This document shows, piece after piece, positions 1 through 5,006 of a DNA stretch of 5,006 nucleotides (positions within the stretch are counted from its first letter, which is position 1; each line of letters opens with the position of its first letter). This DNA is from Roseovarius sp. UBA3070 (GTDB taxonomy: Bacteria > Pseudomonadota > Alphaproteobacteria > Rhodobacterales > Rhodobacteraceae): positions 1-5,006 of the forward strand of contig DFBW01000229.1 of the NCBI GenBank assembly GCA_002366775.1, written 5' to 3'. A program made the translations under genes and the position numbers. Under the pieces are notes generated by a model, which worked only from the letters and a program-made list of their open reading frames with translations, was not told the origin of the DNA and searched no databases.

Positions 1-927
1 CGCCTGAGCGGCCTGAAATGCCCGCCGGGTGTTATCAGCCACGATACCAACGCCGCCAGTGACCGGCACGATGTCATTGACACCACACATTTTGCGCGCC
101 TCGGTGGCATCAAAGCCGTTGATCGGCCCGGTTTGGGCGGGGTTCATCAACACGGTGGCATGCACCATTCCATCTATGTCAGCATCAATTCCATAGCGCT
201 GCGTGCCGGTGGACTTTGCCACGATATCAATCCGTTGCATGGGTTTGCCGATAATGCGCCACTGCTCGGGTGTGCGCAAAAGAACATCTGTGACAGGCTC
301 AATCCGCGCAGCCGCAACAGCCAGATTCGCATAGGCCATTTTGCTGCCATCGGGCAGGATCACATGGCCCGCCTCGGTTGTGGTATCTGCCGCCTCGACC
401 CCGGCCATTTCGGCCGCCGCCAGTTTCAGCGTTTCGCGCGCCGAGGCACCGGCCGCGCGCAGTTTGTCAAACCCATCGGGCACTGTGCTGGACCCACCAG
501 TGACCTGTATCCCCATCACTTTCATGGCCGAGCCAAGCGCGACCTCGGCCGTGCTGCGCATCATGCCTTGGGCCGGCACCAGAAATTCCGCCGCTTCAGC
601 GGCCAGGGCCGTGTTCCAATAGATCGGGCTGGGCGGGCCGGGATCAACCCGGATATCGGCCAGTTCCACATCCAGTTCTTCGGCCAGCAATGCCGCCTGA
701 ACATGATAGGCGCCCTGCCCCTTGTCAGCACGCGGGGTGATCAGGGTGACACCATCCGCATCAATGCGCACATAAGGCGTCAAAGCGGCTTCGCCCTCGC
801 CCAGACCCTCCAGCAATGGGTTGTCATGCGGTTTGCGCACCACATAGGCGCCAAACACAACACCCCCGGCAACAAGCGCCGAACCGATCAGAAACGAGCG
901 TCGGGCAATGGTTTTTACACGTCCCAT
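1..927 (-). CDS. iorB: Molybdopterin-binding large subunit of an isoquinoline 1-oxidoreductase-type hydroxylase (partial, 3' end missing)
   Basis: The frame is open from ATG at 927 to the window edge, giving 309 residues; family members usually run to over 700, so the C-terminal half, including the expected catalytic Glu region, lies outside. The N-terminus has a twin-arginine signal, ARRSFLIGSALVAGG (residues 8-22), followed by a hydrophobic stretch to about residue 30. It therefore predicts Tat export and a periplasmic, possibly membrane-anchored enzyme. Family-like segments follow: PRADKGQGAYHVQAALLAEEL (about 65-85, near the usual position of the E/D-x-GQG motif), QVTGGSSTV (141-149), and GIVADNTRRAFQAA near residue 300. 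These match the xanthine oxidase family large subunits that pair with a separate small Fe-S protein. It hydroxylates an unknown substrate, with electrons passing to the Fe-S subunit. The start follows the small-subunit stop by one base, and GGAGGA lies just upstream. Family assignment is firm; the symbol denotes similarity, not a demonstrated isoquinoline substrate. Confidence 0.88.
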   Translation of the reverse strand, partial: MGRVKTIARRSFLIGSALVAGGVVFGAYVVRKPHDNPLLEGLGEGEAALTPYVRIDADGVTLITPRADKGQGAYHVQAALLAEELDVELADIRVDPGPPSPIYWNTALAAEAAEFLVPAQGMMRSTAEVALGSAMKVMGIQVTGGSSTVPDGFDKLRAAGASARETLKLAAAEMAGVEAADTTTEAGHVILPDGSKMAYANLAVAAARIEPVTDVLLRTPEQWRIIGKPMQRIDIVAKSTGTQRYGIDADIDGMVHATVLMNPAQTGPINGFDATEARKMCGVNDIVPVTGGVGIVADNTRRAFQAAQA

Positions 928-928
928 C

Positions 929-1390
929 TCAGCTTTCCTCCAGCAATTGGGCTGCCGTTTTGATGGCCGCACGAATGCGTGGATAGGTGCCACACCGACA
1001 AAGATTACCGTTCATTGCCTCGTCTATTTCGTCGTCCGTGGGGGCGGGCGTGCTCTCCAGAAGGGCCGCGGCCTGCATGATCTGGCCTGACTGACAATAC
1101 CCGCATTGCGCCACCTGATGGGTGATCCAGGCGCGTTGCACCGCATGCAGGCTGTCGGGCTGCCCCAATCCCTCGATCGTGGTGATCGCGGCACCTTCGG
1201 CATCGGCGGCGGCAACCTGACAAGACCGCACGGCCTCGCCATCCATATGCACAGTGCAGGCCCCACATTGGGCGATACCGCAGCCATATTTCGGGCCTTT
1301 GATGTTGAGTTCATCCCTGAGAACCCACAGCAATGGCATATCTGGTTCAACATCCGCCTCTAGCGGGGTGCCGTTAACTGTCAGTTTCAT
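929..1390 (-). CDS. iorA: [2Fe-2S] small subunit of an isoquinoline 1-oxidoreductase-type molybdenum hydroxylase
   Basis: This 153-residue protein is the electron-transfer subunit of a molybdenum hydroxylase, taking electrons from the Mo site of the large subunit through two [2Fe-2S] clusters. The N-terminal plant-ferredoxin-like domain (1-75) has C37, C42, C45 and C57 (CGIAQCGAC, then SC). The C-terminal helical domain has C96 and C99 ([13 protein letters not shown]), then C131 and C133 ([16 protein letters not shown]). All eight ligands are present and the length fits the stand-alone IorA/CoxS type. I chose ATG at 1390, giving MKLTVNG, because the domain begins there and AGGAG lies ten bases upstream. 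The frame is open to an upstream ATG at 1465, but those 25 extra residues do not resemble the family. It has no signal peptide, so it is presumably carried across the membrane with the Tat-signalled large subunit. It is first in the operon, with one base between its stop and the next ATG. No FAD-subunit gene is visible. Confidence 0.93.
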   Translation of the reverse strand: MKLTVNGTPLEADVEPDMPLLWVLRDELNIKGPKYGCGIAQCGACTVHMDGEAVRSCQVAAADAEGAAITTIEGLGQPDSLHAVQRAWITHQVAQCGYCQSGQIMQAAALLESTPAPTDDEIDEAMNGNLCRCGTYPRIRAAIKTAAQLLEES

Positions 1391-1422
1391 GGCGGCGTGT
1401 CTCCTGCGACTAAAAGGCGGTA

Positions 1423-1485
1423 GCGTTGGGTGTATCACACTACTGGCCACGATTTTGGCCCACATGCAAGGGTGTCACCCAACGT
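1423..1485. promoter_or_regulatory. Inverted repeats in the ior upstream region (possible operator)
   Basis: A perfect 9-bp inverted repeat, CGTTGGGTG at 1424-1432 and CACCCAACG at 1476-1484, flanks 43 bases just upstream of the small-subunit start. Each arm also abuts a smaller palindrome: GTGT-ATC-ACAC at 1430-1440 and GGGTG-T-CACCC at 1470-1480. Two similar, oppositely facing sites of this kind could be bound by a regulator of the minus-strand operon. No regulator gene is in view and no good -35/-10 pair could be fixed, so operator function is inference. The arms could also be chance or form a hairpin. Confidence 0.3.
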
Positions 1486-1531
1486 CAGTGCGCTCCCCAG
1501 TTATGCGGTTGCAATCCTCACCCGCCGCCCC

Positions 1532-1545
1532 TAGGTTCCGACCTA
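1532..1545 (+). other. Small hairpin overlapping the 5' strand of riboswitch P1
   Basis: TAGGT (1532-1536) and ACCTA (1541-1545) pair perfectly around a UCCG loop. The 3' arm is the same ACCT that pairs with AGGT (1630-1633) at the base of the riboswitch P1 stem, so the two structures exclude each other if transcription starts upstream of 1532. Whether this hairpin is in the transcript depends on the unmapped start site. Confidence 0.3.
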
Positions 1546-1633
1546 CCTCGGGGTGCATGGCGCAAGTCATGCTGAGATGCACAAGTAGCGGACCCGTTGA
1601 ACCTGAACCGGCTAACACCGGCGGAGGGAAGGT
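1541..1633 (+). ncRNA. TPP riboswitch (THI element) aptamer
   Basis: The thi-box signature is unmistakable. GGGGTGC lies at 1550-1556, CTGAGA at 1572-1577 (the pyrimidine-sensing core), ACCC at 1592-1595, GAACCTGA at 1599-1606, CCGGCTAA near 1608-1615, and GGAGGGAAGG at the 3' end. P1 forms from ACCT (1541-1544) and CCTC (1546-1549) with GAGG (1624-1627) and AGGT (1630-1633). P2 is GCATG (1555-1559) with CATGC (1568-1572), capped by a very short P3 with a GCAA loop (1562-1565). The element binds thiamine pyrophosphate and lowers expression of the genes after it. It sits 49 bases before the thiB start, as expected for a thiamine transporter leader. Confidence 0.97.
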
Positions 1634-1639
1634 ACTGGA

Positions 1640-1680
1640 CATCTCATCCACCCTTGCCCATCTGCCGCAAAGGAGTGATG
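1640..1680 (+). promoter_or_regulatory. Probable riboswitch expression platform and thiB ribosome-binding site
   Basis: AAAGGAG (1669-1675) is a strong Shine-Dalgarno seven bases before the thiB ATG. The upstream CATC-tca-TCC (1640-1649) can pair with GGA-gt-GATG (1672-1680), burying the Shine-Dalgarno in a helix with a loop of about 22 bases. No GC hairpin followed by a T run is present between aptamer and gene, so control by ribosome access rather than transcription termination is the better reading. The pairing is interrupted by an internal loop and was found by eye; its stability was not calculated. Confidence 0.4.
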
Positions 1681-1682
1681 AC

Positions 1683-2660
1683 ATGAAACATCTCATTTTT
1701 GCTGCGGGAATTTTTGGCGCGACAACGGCGATTGCCGATGTGCCTGAATTGACCGTTTACACCTACGACAGCTTTGTATCCGACTGGGGCCCCGGCCCAC
1801 AGGTGAAGGAGGCCTTTGAGGCCACTTGTGGCTGCACCCTGAAACTGGTGGGCATTGAAGACGGTGCCGCCCTGCTGGCGCGCGTGCGGCTGGAGGGCAC
1901 AAACACCGATGCTGATGTGGTGTTGGGATTGGATACCAACCTGATCACCGTCGCCAAAGGCACGGGCCTGTTTGCGCCCCATGCCATTGTGGCTGACTAC
2001 ACCCTGCCAATTGACTGGGCCGATGATACATTTGTGCCCTATGACTGGGGGTATTTTGCCTTTGTGCACAACGCTGACACCCCAGCGCCGACCAATTTCA
2101 AGGCGCTTGCAGACAGTGACACCAAGATCGTCATTCAGGATCCGCGCTCGTCCACACCCGGTCTGGGCCTGCTGATGTGGGTCAAAGCCGCCTATGGCGA
2201 CGAGGCCCCGATGATCTGGGAGGGGCTGTCTGACAACATAATCACCGTGACAAAGGGCTGGTCCGAGGCTTACGGCCTGTTCCTGGAGGGCGAGGCTGAC
2301 ATGGTGCTGAGCTATACCACCTCGCCTGCCTATCACCTGATCGCCGAGGAAGATGCCTCAAAAGCCGCCGCCGCCTTCGATGAAGGTCACTATATGCAGG
2401 TGGAGGTGGCCGCAAAGCTGGCCAGCACCGATCAACCCGATCTGGCAGATCAGTTTTTGGCCTTCATGGTTTCGGATGCCTTCCAAACGATCATTCCCAC
2501 AACCAACTGGATGTACCCGGCAGTGACCCCGGCCTCGGGCCTGCCAGATGGGTTTGATACGCTCATCACACCTGAAAAATCGCTGCTTTTGTCAGCGGAT
2601 GAGGCCTCGGCCCTGCGCGATAAGGCGCTGGATGAATGGCTGAACGCGCTCAGCCGTTAA
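1683..2660 (+). CDS. thiB: Thiamine/TPP ABC transporter, periplasmic substrate-binding protein
   Basis: ThiB captures thiamine, thiamine monophosphate and TPP in the periplasm and hands them to ThiPQ. The 325 residues are close to the E. coli protein (327), and similarity is high along the whole length. A Sec signal peptide, MKHLIFAAGIFGATTAIA, precedes a likely AIA/D cleavage after residue 18. The mature chain opens with LTVYTYDSF (23-31) and DWGPGP (34-39). Further family motifs are EDG (59-61), ADVVLGLD (77-84), QDPRSSTPGLGLLMW (152-166), TKGWSEAYGLFLEGEAD (190-206), LSYTTSPAYH (209-218) and TNWMYP (274-279). These cover the aromatic and acidic residues that line the ligand cleft in this family. 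C49 and C51 form a CGC, corresponding to CNC in E. coli. ATG 1683 is chosen because it follows the strong Shine-Dalgarno and starts the signal peptide; the frame extends upstream through the riboswitch but that part is untranslated. The gene's end overlaps thiP. Confidence 0.97.
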   Translation: MKHLIFAAGIFGATTAIADVPELTVYTYDSFVSDWGPGPQVKEAFEATCGCTLKLVGIEDGAALLARVRLEGTNTDADVVLGLDTNLITVAKGTGLFAPHAIVADYTLPIDWADDTFVPYDWGYFAFVHNADTPAPTNFKALADSDTKIVIQDPRSSTPGLGLLMWVKAAYGDEAPMIWEGLSDNIITVTKGWSEAYGLFLEGEADMVLSYTTSPAYHLIAEEDASKAAAAFDEGHYMQVEVAAKLASTDQPDLADQFLAFMVSDAFQTIIPTTNWMYPAVTPASGLPDGFDTLITPEKSLLLSADEASALRDKALDEWLNALSR

Positions 2661-4192
2661 GCGCCACACCGGGACGCGCCGCTGCCTTTGTGGTGGCGGC
2701 GGTGATCCTTGGTACGTTGCTGGCCGTGGCCTGGCGGGCCGAAGCCGGGCGGGGGCTTGGCCCCTCCGATTGGGCAGCCTTGCGGTTTACCCTGGTTCAG
2801 GCCAGCCTGTCTGCCGTGCTGAGCGTGGCCCTTGGCATTCCGGTTGCCCGTGCATTGGCGCGTCGGCGTTTTCCCGGCCGCAGGGCTTTGATTGCCCTGC
2901 TTGGGGCACCTTTCATCCTGCCGGTGATCGTCGCCATTCTGGGCCTGCTGCAAATCTTTGGCCGCTCGGGCTGGCTTAGCCATCTGACGGTCTCACTTGG
3001 CCTGCCTCCGGTGCAGATCTACGGGCTGCATGGCGTGGTTCTGGCGCATGTGTTTTTCAATCTGCCGCTGGCCACCCGGTTGATCCTTCAGGCCTGGCAA
3101 GAAGTGCCCGCCGAACAATTTCGCCTTGCTGCACAGCTGAACCTTGGCCCGCTGGCGATGATCCGACTGATTGAATGGCCGGTCCTGAGGCGCAGCTGCC
3201 CCGGTGCATTGGCCGTGGTTTTTGCCATTTGCCTGACAAGTTTTGCTGTGGCGCTCACCTTGGGCGGCGGCCCGCGTGCCACCACATTGGAACTGGCCAT
3301 CTATCAGGCGTTCCGATTTGATTTTGATCTTGGTCGCGCGGCGATGCTGTCGGGCATACAGCTGCTGCTGACCGGATGCACCGCCTTGCTGGCCTTGCGT
3401 TTGTCACGCGGTGATGGGTTTGCCTCGGGGTTGGACCGGGCGCTGCAACGTTGGGATGGCAAAAGCACCCTTGCCAAGGGCCTGGACACATTTTGGATTA
3501 GCCTGGCCGCCCTGTTTCTGCTGTTGCCTTTGCTGGCGATTGTTCTGGCCGGTGTTGGTGGTTTGACCACGCTGCCCTCCAGCGTAGCGAGCGCGGCATT
3601 GGTGTCTGTGGCCACGGCCCTTGGCAGCACGGTGATCCTTTTGCTGCTGGCCTTGCCCATGGCCGCTGCTGTTGCATTGGGGCGTGGTGGCCTGATTGAG
3701 CTGTGCGGAATTCTTGGCCTTGCGGCATCACCTTTGGTCATCGGCACGGGGTTGTTCATTCTGATCCGCCCGGTGGCTGATCCTTTCATGCTGGCGCTGC
3801 CTGTCACCGCTTTGGTCAATGCCGTCATGGCGCTGCCCTTCGCCCTGCGCATCCTTGTGCCGCAAGCCCGCTCGGTGGTGGCGCGCTACAGCCGTTTGGC
3901 CCTGTCCCTTGATATGAGCCACCGCAGCTTTGCAACTATGGTTCTGCTGCCCCGGATGCGCGCACAGATTGGTTTTGCGGCTGGTCTGGCTGCCGCTTTA
4001 TCAATGGGGGATCTGGGTGTGATCGCCCTCTTTGCCGATGCCGAGATGGCCACCTTGCCACTGCAAATCTATCGTCTGATGGGGGCCTACCGGATGCAGG
4101 ACGCGAACGCCGCCGCCCTTTTGCTACTCATCTTGTCCATGGCCGCCTTCTGGCTGCTGGATCGAGGAGGACGCCGCCATGCTGAACTTTGA
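2636..4192 (+). CDS. thiP: Thiamine/TPP ABC transporter, fused two-domain permease
   Basis: ThiP is the inner-membrane channel of the thiamine importer, two permease domains fused in one chain of 518 residues (E. coli about 536), with roughly twelve hydrophobic segments from residue 16 to 510. Each half has the cytoplasmic EAA-type loop that contacts the ATPase: VPAEQFRLAAQLNLG (157-171) in the first and ARYSRLALSLDM (416-427) in the second. The second is degenerate, with no classical EAA-G core. LGGGPRATTLELAIYQAFRF (209-228) is a ThiP hallmark with a close counterpart in E. coli. The start at 2636 lies inside thiB and overlaps its last 25 bases in another frame; AAGG at 2622-2625 is a weak ribosome site, so translation is likely coupled to thiB. 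The next plausible start, a GTG within the first hydrophobic segment, would cut into TM1. The 3' end overlaps thiQ by 14 bases. Confidence 0.95.
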   Translation: MAERAQPLSATPGRAAAFVVAAVILGTLLAVAWRAEAGRGLGPSDWAALRFTLVQASLSAVLSVALGIPVARALARRRFPGRRALIALLGAPFILPVIVAILGLLQIFGRSGWLSHLTVSLGLPPVQIYGLHGVVLAHVFFNLPLATRLILQAWQEVPAEQFRLAAQLNLGPLAMIRLIEWPVLRRSCPGALAVVFAICLTSFAVALTLGGGPRATTLELAIYQAFRFDFDLGRAAMLSGIQLLLTGCTALLALRLSRGDGFASGLDRALQRWDGKSTLAKGLDTFWISLAALFLLLPLLAIVLAGVGGLTTLPSSVASAALVSVATALGSTVILLLLALPMAAAVALGRGGLIELCGILGLAASPLVIGTGLFILIRPVADPFMLALPVTALVNAVMALPFALRILVPQARSVVARYSRLALSLDMSHRSFATMVLLPRMRAQIGFAAGLAAALSMGDLGVIALFADAEMATLPLQIYRLMGAYRMQDANAAALLLLILSMAAFWLLDRGGRRHAEL

Positions 4193-4871
4193 AGCCTGCA
4201 CCATCACCAATGGCGACTTCACTTTGCACGCCAATCTGAGCATCCCGCGGGGCGCCCGTGTGGCGGTGATCGGCCCATCGGGGTCTGGTAAATCCACGTT
4301 GCTTGAGGCGATCGCGGGTTTCCGGGGTGTCACCTCGGGGCGCATCACCTGGCAGGGGCGTGATATGACTGCGCTCCCCCCTGGCAAACGGCCTGTGGCC
4401 ATGCTGTTTCAGGACGGCAATTTGTTTGCCCATCTGAGTGCGGCGCAAAATGTTGGCCTTGGCCTGCGCCCGACGTCGCGCCTGACCCCTGATGAGCAGG
4501 AACAGGTCAGTGCCGCGCTCACGCGGGTCGGTCTTGAAGGCATGGGCACACGAAAGCCCGCCCAACTGAGCGGTGGACAACAAAGCCGCGTGGCCTTGGC
4601 GCGCGCATTGGTACAACGCCGCGATCTGCTGTTGCTGGATGAGCCGTTTGCCGCACTTGGCCCGGCGCTCAAGGCGGAAATGCTCGACCTGGTTGCGGAG
4701 TTAGTGCAAGAAACAGGCGCGACCCTACTGATGGTCAGCCACGACCCCAACGACGCCCGCCGCATAGCAGATCAGGCCGTACTGGTGGCAGACAACCAAG
4801 CACATGATCCGGTGCCCACATTGGAATTGCTGGACAATCCACCCGCAGCGTTGAGGCAATATCTGGGGTGA
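4179..4871 (+). CDS. thiQ: Thiamine/TPP ABC transporter, ATP-binding subunit
   Basis: ThiQ hydrolyses ATP on the cytoplasmic face to drive uptake through ThiP. At 230 residues it matches E. coli ThiQ (about 232). All ABC ATPase motifs are present: Walker A GPSGSGKST (32-40), Q-loop FQDGNLF with Q78, signature LSGGQ (130-134), Walker B LLLLDEP with catalytic E155 (150-156), and switch H188 in MVSHD. The D-loop reads AALGPAL (158-164), with Gly161 where most ABC ATPases, including E. coli ThiQ, have Asp. The start is ATG 4179, seven bases after a very good Shine-Dalgarno (GAGGAGGA, 4164-4171) that lies inside thiP. The 14-base overlap and strong site suggest both coupled and independent initiation. 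It is the last gene of the operon. There is no long C-terminal regulatory domain, as usual for ThiQ. Confidence 0.96.
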   Translation: MLNFEACTITNGDFTLHANLSIPRGARVAVIGPSGSGKSTLLEAIAGFRGVTSGRITWQGRDMTALPPGKRPVAMLFQDGNLFAHLSAAQNVGLGLRPTSRLTPDEQEQVSAALTRVGLEGMGTRKPAQLSGGQQSRVALARALVQRRDLLLLDEPFAALGPALKAEMLDLVAELVQETGATLLMVSHDPNDARRIADQAVLVADNQAHDPVPTLELLDNPPAALRQYLG

Positions 4872-4923
4872 TGCCTTTGGACAGGGCAATTTGGGTCCAC
4901 CGCAAAATGCCCCCTGGCATCAC
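4868..4923. terminator. Imperfect palindrome at the thiQ / convergent gene boundary (possible bidirectional terminator)
   Basis: The outer arms GTGATGCC (4868-4875) and GGCATCAC (4916-4923) are perfectly complementary over 8 bp. An inner stem pairs GGGCA (4884-4888) with TGCCC (4908-4912) and, beyond an A/A mismatch, TTTG (4890-4893) with CAAA (4903-4906), leaving a 9-base loop. The thiQ stop TGA (4869-4871) and the stop of the minus-strand frame (4922-4920) both lie in the outer arms. The position between convergent ends suits a shared terminator. There is no T run on either side, so it is not a textbook intrinsic terminator; it may instead block 3' exonucleases or be a mobile-element end. 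Confidence 0.4.
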
Positions 4924-5006
4924 TGAAAATCAAAGACCAACTGCTGCGAAGTATTCAGCATCCTGACTTTTCGCCCCATTGAGGCTTCTGCTTTCAGAAC
5001 AACTTC
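4920..5006 (-). CDS. C-terminal end of an unidentified convergent gene (partial, 5' part outside the window)
   Basis: Reading leftward from the window edge, a frame is open for 28 residues to TGA at 4922-4920, ending in KVRMLNTSQQLVFDFQ. I do not recognise the protein. In support, the frame stops inside a palindrome that also holds the thiQ stop, as expected for convergent neighbours. Against it, the piece is very short, it is lower in GC than the genes to its left, and a plus-strand frame over part of the same bases is also open (to a TGA at 4980-4982). The lower GC could mean transferred DNA or a mobile-element remnant, but no transposase motif can be seen. Confidence 0.35.
   Translation of the reverse strand, partial: EVVLKAEASMGRKVRMLNTSQQLVFDFQ

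Noticed and set aside
133..963. Long plus-strand open frame of 276 codons opposite the ior large subunit.
   Set aside because: The minus-strand frame is open throughout with clear family motifs and a Tat signal; the plus-strand product is rich in His, Arg and Gly and looks like an antisense shadow of GC-rich codons.
1391..1465. Extended start of the iron-sulfur subunit at ATG 1465 (25 extra residues).
   Set aside because: The added residues do not resemble the family, and ATG 1390 has its own AGGAG and gives the expected length of about 153.
1509..1537. Promoter TTGCAA - 17 bases - TAGGTT for thiB.
   Set aside because: The -10 match is weak, and transcription would begin around 1543-1545, removing part of the P1 5' strand; a working riboswitch needs an earlier start.
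1254..1682. Upstream extension of the thiB frame from ATG 1254.
   Set aside because: It runs antisense through the ior small subunit and through the TPP riboswitch; the signal peptide and ribosome site define the start at 1683.
3304..3852. Minus-strand open frame of 182 codons inside thiP.
   Set aside because: It is antisense to well-conserved permease sequence and its product has no recognisable features; it is explained by GC-rich codon structure.
4872..4982. Plus-strand open stretch after thiQ, ending at TGA 4980-4982.
   Set aside because: It has no ATG start or ribosome site of its own and continues only as read-through past the thiQ stop; the minus-strand frame is somewhat better supported.
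1..5006. CRISPR array, tRNA, rRNA, toxin-antitoxin, phage or defence genes.
   Set aside because: No regularly spaced repeats, cloverleaf sequences or matching motifs were seen on either strand; nearly all of the window is accounted for by the two metabolic operons.

Overview
The window looks like chromosomal DNA from an alphaproteobacterium, probably a marine Rhodobacterales (roseobacter-type) organism. I infer this from the moderately high GC content, the codon use, and the character of the proteins; no rRNA or other phylogenetic marker is present. It holds two divergent operons that face away from a shared intergenic region of about 290 bases (1391-1682), plus a short gene end at the right edge that converges on the second operon.

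Left part (1-1390, minus strand): a two-gene molybdenum-hydroxylase operon of the isoquinoline 1-oxidoreductase type. The small subunit (1390 down to 929, 153 aa) carries two [2Fe-2S] clusters with all eight cysteines. After a single base the large molybdopterin-binding subunit begins (927 down to the window edge, 309 codons visible, C-terminal half missing), with a twin-arginine signal. No FAD subunit is seen within the window. The substrate cannot be read from the sequence.

Middle and right (1541-4871, plus strand): a thiamine/TPP ABC importer operon, thiB-thiP-thiQ, preceded by a clear TPP (THI-box) riboswitch at 1541-1633. ThiB is the periplasmic binding protein, ThiP the fused two-domain permease, ThiQ the ATPase. 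The genes overlap (25 bases for thiB/thiP, 14 bases for thiP/thiQ), which suggests translational coupling. TPP binding to the leader most likely shuts the operon off when the cofactor is plentiful. The leader has no obvious intrinsic terminator but can fold the thiB Shine-Dalgarno into a helix, so control at translation initiation is the better guess.

Right edge (4872-5006): an imperfect palindrome (4868-4923) whose two arms contain the stop codons of thiQ and of a minus-strand reading frame that enters from beyond the window (5006 down to 4920). This is probably the 3' end of an unidentified convergent gene.

Most of the window is well-known biology. The items most worth checking are the palindrome holding both stop codons, the hairpin that competes with the riboswitch P1 stem, the inverted repeats in the ior upstream region, and the unknown substrate of the periplasmic Mo-hydroxylase next to a thiamine importer.
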